A stretch of DNA of 20,766 bases from Rhizophagus prolifer. Taxonomy: Eukaryota > Glomeromycota > Glomeromycetes > Glomerales > Glomeraceae. The notes beneath the pieces were generated by a model. It searched no databases. It saw only the letters and a program-made list of their open reading frames with translations, and was not told the origin of the DNA. Positions 1 to 10,644 of the stretch are shown here, in pieces (within the stretch, counting starts at the first letter, position 1; each line of letters starts with the position of its first letter). The stretch is taken from NCBI GenBank assembly GCA_019425655.1, contig NQWY01005242.1, positions 1 through 20,766 on the forward strand. The letters are read 5' to 3'. The position numbers and the translations under genes are program-made.

Positions 1-1258
1 CAATTATTTTTTTTTTACTAAAAGTATTTAATATAAATACCATTAAATAATATTATTTTTATGTATTATAATTAAAATCTTAATTTTTATTAGATGATTC
101 CTAATCATATAATTTAAAAATTTGAAATGCTTTTGAGTATTAACTTCCAATATTATATTTAAATTAACCAATAATTTAAATTTGATAAATTCAGTTTATA
201 TTATTGAATTTATTCTATAAATAAAAAAAATTCTAATAGTACTAGTAATTTTATTTTTTAACTTTAATAGCAATTACTAAATTTAATATAATAAGAAATA
301 GGTATTTAAAGAAAAAATTGATATTTACAGTTAAAGCTTATTATAGTGAACAATTTATAGTTCTAATAACTTTCAACTTATTTTTTTTTATTTTTATAAA
401 TTATAATAAGATGATTTACTAATAGAATACAAAAAAGGGTTTATTGTAATAAACTATATTATAATGAGTTTTGGCTGTAATTAAAAGAAGCAAAAATTCA
501 AAGCATCTTAGAAGAGTAGTATATTGGTAGAAAATTTGGATAGTAATTTTAAGTGAGGAATTTCCTGAATTCTAATCTATAAAAATGATAGCTCATATTG
601 CTGCCTGAATTATCAATTAATTTATTATCTACCTATAGTCAATCTGCTAATATAAACCATCTTTATATTTCTCTTATAAAACTTTGAACTGTAGTCTTCT
701 TAATTTTTCCCAAAGTGCTTGAATTTCCATTGCTTCATGAAGGCACATCCTCCAAAGTGCAACTTTTTCATCTCTAATTTAAAGCTGCTTGAAGAGGCTC
801 CAGATAGATAAACTGATGCTTATTATTTAAGACGAGTCTGAAATAAACAATAAGATATTAACAGCACCTTTCATATCATTATAGTGGTGAGCCAATGTTT
901 TGTCTTATGAAATTTGTCGGTATCACTCACTCATTGCTTCATTTTTTTTTGTCTATAATGGTTAATATTGTGTTTCCCTCCTGAAAAAAAATTATCGAGT
1001 ATAACAATTATTTGTTATGAATCAAAAAAAGTGACATATTTATACAAAAAATATTTTTTTTTTGGCTGTTAAGATTTTTTTTATTATTAGCCTTTTGCAA
1101 ATGATTTCCTATAATTATCTTATAACATATAGTCCAACTTCAGAATCTTATAAAAAAATCACTCGATTAACTAGTCAAAATTTAAGCATCTGCAAAATTA
1201 AATAATAGACATTAAATTGAAAAAAGACTGCATTTCAGTTGCTATAAATACATTATCA
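1..1258. other. AT-rich intergenic spacer
   Basis: No gene can be assigned here. The first 500 bases are extremely AT-rich with many short A and T runs and stops in all frames. From about 500 to 1250 the composition is slightly more balanced. One short minus-strand stretch near 683-775 reads like a coding remnant and is discussed under findings. The last bases before 1259 are the 3' flank of the ribosomal protein gene. No tRNA, rRNA or CRISPR-like array is visible. Confidence 0.6.
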
Positions 1259-2091
1259 TTAAGACCGAGGCTTTTCTTTCTTCTCCTTGTATCTATAGAT
1301 ATTTTACAGTTAAAGGCCATCGTAAGATGAAAAAGTAATAAGAATTAAATGATATACTTACAGAGCAAGGAGTGATACACCGGAGACTTTGACTACTTTG
1401 AAACGGACTCCAGGAATATCACCGATCTATAGAAGTAGCGTAATAAGACTGCTGAGTCTAGTTAAATTTAAAGAAATGATCAAATACTTACGGCGCGACC
1501 TTTACGGCCAAATCCTGCAAGCAGGACTTCATCATTTTCATCTACGTAATTTAAACAACCATCATTGGGAACGAAAGCCGTAACTTTCTTTCCATTCTTA
1601 ATTAATTGAACTCGAACACACTTGCGAATAGCAGAATTTGGTTGCTTGGCTTCCACGCCACTTTTTTAAAATAATCATGCAGAACGGAAAATTATATGCA
1701 ATAAAATTAAATAAGTTTTAATATTTAATTTAATAAAAGAATAGATCAAAAGATTAGGCAATAAAAATTACATTTTTTCAAGTACAATGCCTTTAGCATG
1801 AGAGGCACCGCCAAAAGGTGAAGATTTGTAAGCTGTACCTAATGCTCTCTTCTTATATGCTTTATCGGCCCATCGTTCTACACGACGGTGTGTACGTAGT
1901 TTACGAGCGCTTTGCAATCCTCTGGGTTTTCCTTTACCTAATATAATACGAATTCAACGATATCTTAGTAAACGGGTTGAAAAAAAAAAATTTATAAACT
2001 TGTAACTCTATTATTAAAATTTCTTGCAAGATTTAAGATAATTTAATAAAATTATTTAAGATAATAAATAGAAATGATAATTCTTACCCAT
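1259..2091 (-). CDS. RPS23: 40S ribosomal protein S23 (uS12)
   Basis: This is the uS12 protein of the small ribosomal subunit, which sits at the decoding centre and helps control translational accuracy. Five coding exons on the minus strand (2088-2091, 1772-1937, 1492-1660, 1362-1426, 1259-1292) join in frame into 145 residues, the same length as yeast Rps23. The start reads [20 protein letters not shown] and the end reads [14 protein letters not shown]; both are family signatures. The decoding loop KQPNSAIRK is intact. Its proline falls at residue 64, the position known in yeast to be hydroxylated by Tpa1 (OGFOD1 in human). The first coding exon is only ATGG, a split common in ribosomal protein genes. 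All introns are GT-AG. The gene is transcribed divergently from the NELF-C/D gene. No break is seen. Confidence 0.97.
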
Positions 2092-2258
2092 TTTACTTAT
2101 TCTTTATGAAGGGATGAGATGAAACGGAGGAGGAATCTTTGATCCAATTTTTTTTACATTTAATACAAATCCAGCTATTGGCTGATATAAAGTGATTGTG
2201 TAACAATAGCTATTTATAAGTACAACACGATTAGTTTTGCATAATAACTTTTATCAAA
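2092..2258. promoter_or_regulatory. Divergent promoter, RPS23 / NELF-C/D
   Basis: Only 167 bases separate the two start codons, so the spacer must hold both 5' leaders and a shared promoter. Read towards RPS23, the leader is rich in CCTCC- and TTTC-like pyrimidine blocks, as in many ribosomal protein genes. No certain TATA box or factor site was assigned. The role is inferred from position alone. Confidence 0.55.
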
Positions 2259-5200
2259 ATGTTCAATAATTTTTATCAGAATCAAAAGTTACTTCGCGAT
2301 GATCCTGAAGTAACTGAGTTTTTGAAGACGAAGTTAGGGGTTAACGTAAGAATTGATTTCTTCTTCTTTTTCTTTCGTTATATACGCGTTAATACCAGGA
2401 ATAGTTTTATATATATATTTTTTAACCATTATGAATTTTTGTAGCTTGACGGTACCGAACGAGAATTCATTGGTTTTATGTCAAGTTTTTTGAGACAGTA
2501 TAATGTAATGTCCTTCGATATCAACCCGATAGACCTTAGTGACGACGCTATAAACGCTATAAGAAAAACAGTACAACGAGTACTAAGACCAGGTTACCTA
2601 TTATGTAAAAACGATTATTAAGAATATACCCCTTTTTATGAACTATCGTATTTTTTTTCTCTAGATTCCCTTTTTGAACCAAGAATTCAAGATGCAGTTC
2701 GCGATTATCTTGAAATTGCAACCGAAGAGACTACGGCAATATTTTCTTCGCTTGTTGTGTCATATAGAGGTTACCCTAGCAGAGCTAATGTCTTAATGAG
2801 TATGATAAATGCCTTCTCTGACCAAAGTCCGTATAACCCAAATGATCCAACGGCAAGAGGGCGCGAAGAAGGGATCGAATGTTTGAAAAAAGTATTAAAA
2901 GCTAAATATGATGCCAAGAAAATAGACGAAACACTCGTAAAAAACGGCGGGGTAATTATTCTTTAATCTGAATCGCCTTATAATTCACCAGGAATTAACT
3001 AAGGTTTTTTCAAACGTAGTCTTTAAATCCAGTTTTAGAACTTATAGAAAAAGCTGAATGGCGTAAAGTTATATATGAACTTTCAGAGAAATATCCTGAC
3101 AGCCAATTTTTGAACGTTTTGATTCAGGTAATTAATCATTAACATTTCTTTTTAATATTATAATATTTTCTTATGAGGAATGCAATCGTTTATAGAGAAT
3201 AGCGGATCAAGGTTTTGTTAGTGAAATAAAACATCTTAAAACTGCATCAACATATATTGGAGTGTATTCAAAGGTTTTGCTTGATCAATTCAATACGTTA
3301 TTAAACGCGGATGACGCGAGTTTATCTAAATTTTTACCGGATTTAGTGGTATGTTTTTATTTACATATTCTGTTATTTTTACAAAACTAAGTTAATTTCA
3401 CTTCATTTATATAGAAAACAGCAAGTCAGCATCCACACACGTATCTTTTTGTTCAAACGTTAATAAAGCGATTGATTCAAGTACCAAATGGTTACCCGCT
3501 AAGAAAATTGGCGAAAGAATTGGAAAAAGGCGTAATTGACGGCCGGTACATATATACACGCTATTCTGAAATTGTTAATTGCGAATCTAATATATTTTGA
3601 ATTGTTAGAAATGATCTTGTGATAACTTTGAGAAACTTGTTATCGGCTCCACCAGCTGCTATTGCATCATCTATTTTGCATATACCGCCAACACCTGGAG
3701 ATGTAGTCGCGGTAAATTTCTTATATATTTATCATTATAATAATGCTCTTCTCACGTTCTAATTTTTTTTTTTTTGGTGCTTATTTTAGTTATATAAACA
3801 ATATAATTCTAAACCACCACCTTCTCCTATATTTTTACGCGATCCTCAATTGCTCTGTATGTAGCGTTATGGTAATGTCAAAGCGCGTTTAAAAAATTTT
3901 TTCGTACTATTGCTATATGAATATTTTAGATTGGTTATTGAATAATATATTTGTACCCTCTGAGAAAAACAAAAACTTGAAGCAAGATCTTAAGGAAAAG
4001 TATTTATACTTAGCGGCTTTTGCTTCAAGTGCCAAGGAATTATCGAACGGAAAGGTAAAATAATGTATATGTTATACACACAAAATTCATTTTCCAATCT
4101 TATAAAATATTATAAAATATCTTTTATAAAATAGATTGATTCTTCACAAGTCGATAGTACCTTTACAACACTTAAAAAACTCGAAGCTGCAGTCTCTAGA
4201 AAAGGTGCAACGACTACTGAGTTCAGTAGCATCGTTAAAGAAATCTTGGAATATATGGAGTAGGTATTGTTTTTCCGGGATAATTTCTGTTTTACTACAA
4301 GTAATAGTACTCCGATAGCTTCAATGGCTTTAATCTTTTGGATTAAACATCTTTTACGCGACACGTCATTTTATGAGAAGCATTTCAAACATCATGAAAT
4401 CCCGATTCCTCATTTGCTTCTTGAGGAGGTAAAAAATTATGTATTAGTAATTATTCCTTTTTTCAAATTATTTTTTTTTTAAAAAAATAAATATTATATG
4501 ATTTGAAGATTGCGTATCGTCATCCTTATCAACGAACACACGTCTTTAACGCGTTTAAAGCTGAACTGGAATCAAATGCATGGAAACTTACACCGGAAAT
4601 TATGGTTTCGTACAACTATTATAGTTTGATTATTTAATAGTATTTAACAATTTGATTTACACGTTCATATTCATTCACAATTACAGTTGGGTCTACGACA
4701 ACAGTTGTTGGATCGAATGATTTACTTGATACAACTTGGATTTGTTATACAAGTCATGTCTTATATTGAAAAACAAGCAAAAAAATTGGAGGAAAGATTA
4801 ATAATCTATTTTATCAAAAAGGTAAGTGTGTTCTTAAAGGATTTTTGTTTTTGATTATAAATTTTGTATCCAAAAAGAAAAACTCTATCATTGAAAAGTT
4901 TAGAAACTTTCAATTGGACATTTATGCCCTAGTGATATTAACCATGATACAATTTGTTACAACATTTATTGAAATAGCGTTGTTCCGGTTAAGTTGCATA
5001 TAATAAATAAATTTCTTCTAATCGTTTTTAGGTTGTTCAAATAATTGGACCACCCTATTCTAAAGATTTTTATTATATAATGATAAAGTTAATTGACCCA
5101 TTTGATGTTGTCCTGGAAGCTCAGTCAGACACACGAGTACTAATTAGACAATTCCTTGGTATGGTAAACCTTTTCCTCTTTTGACTCCTTTGTTTTTTGT

Positions 5201-5303
5201 ACGTACTAACTTATACTTATCGAATTTAGCTGATTGTCCTCAAAATTTGAATGACAAAGAAACCTTCTATACTATTTCTAAACTGAAAAAATGTTTCAGT
5301 TAG
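2259..5303 (+). CDS. NELFCD: Negative elongation factor subunit C/D (TH1 family)
   Basis: NELF-C/D (TH1) is a core subunit of the negative elongation factor, which together with DSIF holds RNA polymerase II near promoters in animals. Fifteen exons (2259-2345, 2445-2592, 2665-2951, 3020-3127, 3196-3348, 3415-3545, 3609-3711, 3790-3856, 3930-4054, 4135-4259, 4302-4428, 4509-4604, 4687-4821, 5032-5158, 5230-5303) have GT-AG junctions and matching phases. They give 630 residues, against about 590 in human. Recognisable family blocks are HPHTYLFVQTLI in the middle, and LLDRMIYLIQLGFVIQVMSY followed by FIKKVVQIIGPPYSKDFYY near the C terminus. The final FLADC resembles the human FIAHC tail. The protein is all-helical with no membrane segment, so a nuclear role is expected. 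Unlike the genes to its right, its frame is intact over every exon. Yeasts lack NELF, so the fungal role is inferred. Confidence 0.92.
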
Positions 5304-5521
5304 GGTTAAACTTGGATTTAGAGTGGTTAGACTAATACAATTTTTAATACATAATTGAATTATTGAATACAAGCTAAATTGCATTAATAATAATATATAA
5401 GGAATATATAGTATTGAGTAATAAATACTCGCTAGAATTTATTTTATATTTTTTATTTACTATTTTATAAAATAGCACTAGATTTGCAAAAAATAAAACA
5501 TTGGAAAAAATAACATTTAGA
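5304..5521. other. Convergent 3' spacer
   Basis: AT-rich sequence lies between the stop of the NELF-C/D gene and the stop of the minus-strand UPF0014 gene. It must hold both 3' untranslated regions. No further gene or strong hairpin is seen. Confidence 0.5.
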
Positions 5522-7158
5522 TTATGAACTTCTGTTACTTAATAATCCTAATGATTCTTCTTCTACAACAACTTTTTTTCTAAAACAACATAATAAAGTA
5601 TTTTTTAAGCCAATTATACCACGTTTCATGTAATTTAAAAACTCATCCTTTTTGGCAAAAATCCACGGTTTTGAGTTTAATATTCTATCACTTCTTAATC
5701 GATGTGAATTATCAATACAAGTGAACATGCATACCTTTACAGAAAAATTGTGAATAAATTGTGAATAAATTGCCCGCAACCAATTGCGAAGAACTTAAGA
5801 TGTACTTACAAAAATTGAAGATAATACTCCTAATGCTGTAGATGCAGATATCATGAACATGATAATCTGTTGATATTTAACAGCATCCATTATAGGTGCA
5901 CCACCAATAATTTGACCGGTCATCATTCCTAATTGATTTCATCAAAGAAATAGAAATTACTATTTAGATACAATATTTATATCTGATTGAGATATTTGAA
6001 AATCACCTGGAATAGCAATCAAACCAATTATACTAAAAACATAAAATACAGGTTAGACTAACAAATTACCTCATAGAATTAATAGTAGGCAACATAGCTA
6101 ATCTTATCGCTTCAACTGCAACCGGACGACCAGCTTCCCACCGAGAAGCACCAAATGATAAGTACATTTCTATCTTTTCCTTTTGGTCACTAACATTTAA
6201 AATATAAGAAACTAATTAATAGAAGTAAACATCAATGAACGCGGAATGTATGATACGATTACCTTAATTGATTAAGCGCATGAGACGTGGCAACAGCTAT
6301 TGCTGACATACCATTCCCAAGAAGCATTCCCATCGTTGGAATAAATATCTGTGGGTCCCAAAATTTTCCTTGATTCAAAGCATAGCGCGATCCTTCATTT
6401 AACAAGAAATCGGTTGGTTTTATGCGATAAAAAAAAACAACTAAATATTAAATGCAACTTACCAATAGTACCAATTATTATAGTACTTAATCCCAGCGAA
6501 ACAAGGACGGACAAATACTATCAAATTTACGAAGTTAACATATATCATTAATAACATTATTAACCAATACTTACTTATATACAATATATATACCATTCCA
6601 CTGTGCCTCTTTTTGCTCTTATTCAATACTATTTCATTAGCGCCAAGAAAAACAAGTACAACTAAAAGGAGCCAATTAAATTAATGAAGTAATAAAGGAA
6701 TCAACTGCAAACTTAATTATATGACTTACATAACATTGCAAAAACGATATAAGGATTTTGTGCTTTAAAAACATCTTCGAGTACTAAGCCCTAATTGTGC
6801 GATTTAGTAAATTAATAAAAGCGATATTTTAATCATAATCAGAATGAAAACTAAAAGGCGACAAACCATTAAGGTCAATTGTACAACACAGCGGACCGCG
6901 CTGACAAATAAAGATTTTTCTAAATGCAGTCCAAATGATATAGATATTACACCTAGATATTTAAAAATGAAAAATTAATATGTATTACATACAATAAGAC
7001 AATTAAATAAATAATTACTACATACCGTTTACAAGAATAAACGCTGAAGCTATTCCTACTTGATGCCATTCGAGTGGAGTGCCGTCGATTTTACTGGAAT
7101 CTCGATTACAAGTATCGTTTTGATAACTAAGTAATGGAACGTTAGCATTAAAGACCAT
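5522..7158 (-). CDS. UPF0014 / FetB-like ABC transporter permease-type membrane protein
   Basis: This belongs to the UPF0014 family. Relatives are bacterial FetB (E. coli YbbM), the permease of an iron exporter, and plant ALS3/STAR2, linked to aluminium tolerance. Ten minus-strand exons (7026-7158, 6867-6952, 6730-6790, 6594-6661, 6463-6517, 6263-6392, 6070-6189, 6007-6032, 5810-5928, 5522-5734) join in frame into 336 residues; one exon is only 26 bases. Family motifs are clear: LGANEIVLNKSKKRHSGM, FIPTMGMLLGNGMSAIAVA, FGASRWEAGRPVAVEAIRLA, LPTINSM and PGMMTGQIIGG. About seven hydrophobic helices run from residue 33 to roughly 268. A soluble basic tail of about 65 residues, with a CCFRKK stretch, follows and looks specific to this protein. 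No ATPase partner is encoded nearby. The substrate is unknown; a metal ion is a guess from the family. Confidence 0.88.
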
Positions 7159-7867
7159 TTTGTAAGACTAAAAATTATTGAATTCAGTCTTGACAAAAAA
7201 ATCTTGTGCGAAAATTTGCATTACCAATCATAGTTTAGGGATCAAGGTAAAAATTTTATGATATCATTAAAACAAACATCTTTTAAGTTAATCAATAATG
7301 AACGCACCCTGCAGATCATACACATATACAAAAAATTCTGATAGTATACAGGGTATACAGGATAAATGATTTTATGTATATGGGGTAATTATAAGGCTTT
7401 CGCAGCTTCCATATGTTGTAATTTTTAATAAATATTGGTGCAAAATTACAAACTAAAAAAGTGTATACAAATTTGTAAAAAACGTATTTATTAATTATGG
7501 TAATGATAAGCCCTTTTCTTATATCAATGGGGAAATCTTACCACACCACCTCGGGTAGTACAGGTGATGTTTTATGTCACATGGTCACGTGATGTCCTCG
7601 AACGCGTTGTTTATATTTATCTGAGGGACAATTTTTTTATGTGCCTGATTTCTATTTGTCACCTGCATAAACCGTCACACCCATCCTGCAGTGTAACCAC
7701 AAACATTAATAATTGTGCTACCCGAGGTGGTGTGATAAGACTACCCATATCAATGTTACACGAACAATTAACCTTATGAACGCACCGGTTTACGTAGCTG
7801 GAGTATCATACGATTTATTCGTTAGCCATCGACTTCGCGTTTTTTCAAGAACATTTGAAAATTAAGA
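7159..7867. other. Divergent spacer between UPF0014 and CBS-protein genes
   Basis: The spacer contains both 5' flanks and the inverted-repeat element listed separately at 7530-7746. A short direct repeat (TATACAGG in two close copies, about 7344-7362) is also present. No gene is supported. Confidence 0.5.
7521..7755. mobile_element. MITE-like element with 33-bp inverted ends and 9-bp target duplication
   Basis: The left end 7530-7562 and the reverse complement of the right end 7714-7746 match at 29 of 33 positions. Both begin with GGG and share the core CACACCACCTCGGGTAG. The 217-base element is flanked on both sides by the perfect direct repeat ATATCAATG (7521-7529 and 7747-7755), as expected for a target-site duplication. 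There is room for no transposase, so it is non-autonomous. A 9-base duplication with long inverted ends fits Mutator-like (MULE) MITEs best; hAT elements usually duplicate 8 bases. It sits 121 bases upstream of the CBS-protein start codon. Confidence 0.8.
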
Positions 7868-9472
7868 ATGGACCCTGTAACTGGACTGCCAAAATCGCGT
7901 CGTTCAACCAACGAGTCGCATCGCGAAGGTCTTACCACTGAGAGTCACGATTGGACCTTGGTGAAGGCCATTGAACTCGTAGAAGACCAAAAAATTATTA
8001 TTATGTATGTACGGTATTATTAGATTGTTTGGATTTTATCAATTATAACTAAAAATAATGTTTTTTTCTTTTTAAGTGATGGCGATACTGCAATAGAAGA
8101 AGCTTGTGATGTAAGAATTATTATTATTATTTATCCAATTAATTGAATGTCGTTAATTTTCAATATTTTGTTTTTCAGACTCTTATAAAAAATAATGTAT
8201 CTTCTGCCCCAGTTTATGATAATAAAACCAAAACTTACGTTGGAATGTTTGATTGGGCAGATGTTATGACCTATCTACTAATCGTTTTGAGAAAGAAAGA
8301 TATTTTAGAGCAGCAACAAAAGTCCGATGAAGAATTGACTTCTGAATTTAATGATTTATTGAAATTGGCAATACAATGCCAACCAGTTCCCGTTAAATTA
8401 GCTTCAGGTATTTGATTAAATAACATAAATAAGATTATATAAACATTTGACCATAAATGTTACAATTTTTTTTTCAGATATATCCAATAGGAATCCTTTT
8501 TATTCGGTATTTCCTGAAACTTCATTGTTACAAGTGGTTGAATTATTTGGAAGTGGAACTCACAGAGGTATTTCTATTCTTTCTTTTTTTTGTAAGCATT
8601 TGTTAATTCACACAATTCATATGAATCTTTAAAACATATTAGTTTCCGTTGTTGATGCGGATGGTAATATGAAGGGCATATTAACTCAATCAAGAGTTGT
8701 TAATTATCTATACAATAATGTATGATGATGCACTTACTTGAATCAAAAAATGTTTTTATAATCGTATTTATTAATGTCTATTCTATAGGTGACAAAGTTT
8801 CCCCAGATCGAACAACTTTTCATCAAATCGGTATTTATTTACATTGTTTTATGTTATTTATAGCAATATTGTAATTTAAAAACGTCATTTGATAGCTTCA
8901 TGATCTCGATATTGGAAAAAGTACTGTAATTTCTGCCCAAGCTGACTCCTTTGTGATTGACGCGTTAACAATGATGAGTAAGTTGAAAAGATAAAAATTC
9001 ATTAAGTTCAATTGCTATTGTTGATGTTGATGGAGTTCTAATAGGAAATATCAGTATGACGGATGTTAAAGTTTGTACATGAATTTTCAAACCTTTCTAT
9101 TATTTTATGTCTTTTCATTATTGACAATTTATTTATTTTTAACAGTACATTCTTAGAAGCTACAGTCATTCTTTAATGTGGAAAACATGTCAACAGTTTG
9201 TTGGTCATGTGAGAAGTCGACAAGGATTAGAGGATGGACAAGATAAATATCCAGTATTTGATGTTCGTCTGACATCCACGTTAGGATACACAATTGCTAA
9301 ACTTGTAGCCACTAGAGCGCATCGAGTTTGGGTTGTAGATGATAGAGTGCGAGCCATAGGAATTGTAAGTCTGACAGATGTGTTGTGTTTATTTGCACGT
9401 GCTGCCGGTGCAAATCCAAAACCAAAGAGAGGGAGCGTTTCGTCAAATACATCTACACCAACAGATACATAA
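7868..9472 (+). CDS. CBS-domain regulator, Sds23/AMPK-gamma-like (frame interrupted)
   Basis: The protein carries four CBS motifs, forming two Bateman modules that in this family bind adenine nucleotides. Exons are 7868-8004, 8077-8110, 8179-8407, 8478-8567, 8643-8719, 8789-8830, 8896-8977, about 9008-9070 and 9146-9472, about 360 residues in all. Sds23-like signatures include IIIDGDTAIEEACDTLI and the C-terminal GLEDGQDKYPVFDV with KLVATRAHRVWVVDD. Fission yeast Sds23 restrains PP2A/PP6-type phosphatases and links nutrition to the cell cycle; Snf4 is the AMPK gamma subunit. Sds23 fits the C terminus better. The tail is Ser/Thr-rich. Oddity: exon 7 ends in MMS at a good GTAAGT donor, but no in-frame acceptor follows. 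Coding resumes about 30 bases later as SIAIVDVDG, with roughly six residues missing and the frame shifted. This is either a small genomic or assembly deletion across an intron end, or a damaged gene. AATAAA lies at 9557-9562. Confidence 0.8.
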
Positions 9473-9556
9473 ATTAAGGAGAAATCTCGAAAATACCTAT
9501 ATTATATGTGAATAATTTTCATCTATTTTTTATATTATTTATCTCTCCTTATTATG

Positions 9557-9562
9557 AATAAA
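9557..9562 (+). terminator. Putative poly(A) signal of the CBS-protein gene
   Basis: A canonical AATAAA lies 85 bases after the stop codon at 9472, inside the 125-base convergent spacer shared with the DUF1640 gene. The assignment rests on position and motif only. Confidence 0.4.
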
Positions 9563-9597
9563 CAAATGCTTATGACATGTGAAATATAAATTTTATG

Positions 9598-10644
9598 TTA
9601 GGAATTAACATTAATGTTTTTTGATGTAGCGACTTCGCTTGAAATTTCTTTTGATTTTTTATTAGAAGTGAAAAACATTATACCAAAAGAAAAAACTGCT
9701 AATCCAAATAAACCCACTACAAGGAAGAAAAATAATTCAGTAAAAAAATCAAAGATACAAATATACAAAATACAAGATTAGATTATTTACTTAATGCCAT
9801 CCCATCCTAGTAGTTTCCCATTTTAATGCTTCAATATCAGTACGAATATCACCAGAACTTATTGTAAATTTATTATCAATTCTTTGAATATTAATCTCCT
9901 TTTTTTTTTGTTCCTCTCTTATATCAGCTTTATAATCATTTATGTCTAATTGTATAAAATGTCTCATTTTACCAATATCATCTTGTAATCTTTGATGAAG
10001 CGATGAAACTTCTCTTTGAATTAAAGAGTTTTCTGAACTTAGATCTACTAAACTATTTTTACGCATTATTTGCATTTCTACACGAAGATCAGATAGTGAT
10101 GCTTGAAACAAATAATTTTCCTTTGTATAATCGAGAAAAATGAAAAAAAATTAGAAAATATAAAGTTTTATGATGATTCATTTATAAGTAAAAAGAAGAT
10201 TTAATACATTTTCTAAATCTGCTTTCGATAATAATTTTGAACGTGTTTTAAAACTAATGTTATTTAAAGAATTTATACCCATTAATTATCAAAGCTTCCA
10301 TTCCTCTCATAATAGCTTCAGCTTGACCTCTAGTAAATTCTTGTACTTCTAAATCTTTAACTATTTTATAAGTATTAAAATAATATTGTGCTTTTCTCGT
10401 TGATTGTATCGTTGTCGTAATCTCAGTTTCTTTTGGTTTATCAGGAGTTAAAGGTGGTATTTGTTCTTGTAGAGTTGAATAATATTTATGAATGGCAATT
10501 ATTTTTTCTCGAATGTTGGGTCGAAATACTGGTAAAGAACCTAATAAGAAAGAGTTAATAACACATTTAAGTGGTATTAATAAAAATTTTTGAATATTTA
10601 CCGGTCACAGGAAATATTGAACGTTTTATGATTTGATTTAACAT
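9598..10644 (-). CDS. DUF1640 (Fmp32/MCUR1/CCDC90-type) mitochondrial coiled-coil protein
   Basis: DUF1640 proteins (yeast Fmp32 and Put6/Put7-type, animal MCUR1/CCDC90B) are inner-membrane coiled-coil proteins of mitochondria. Exons on the minus strand are 10602-10644, 10279-10540, 10208-10253 and 9791-10120. They join in frame into 226 residues that end in MGWH and a stop. The N terminus (MLNQIIKRSIFPVT) is basic and could be a presequence. The domain core has FNTYKIVKDLEVQEFTRGQA, then a long coiled coil and the typical ALKWETTR end. Family members finish with one membrane helix. That helix is present further on (exon 9598-9716, LFGLAVFSFGIMFF then a polar tail, stop at 9598-9600) behind a good acceptor. 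The only donor (GTAAAT, 9790 downwards) lies just past the in-frame stop. A one-base frame difference near 9795-9810 would account for this, so the deposited frame may be wrong or the helix has been lost. Confidence 0.82.

Noticed and set aside
4110-4364. Minus-strand open frame of 84 codons
   Set aside because: It lies antisense to exons 10 and 11 of the NELF-C/D gene and the intron between them, and has no family features; it is a shadow frame.
6351-6551. Plus-strand open frame of 66 codons
   Set aside because: It is antisense to exons of the UPF0014 gene, whose motifs and splice phases are clear.
7564-7779. Open frame of 71 codons across the MITE
   Set aside because: It starts inside the inverted-repeat element and runs out through its right end into the flank. 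It has no recognisable domain, so it is taken as chance.
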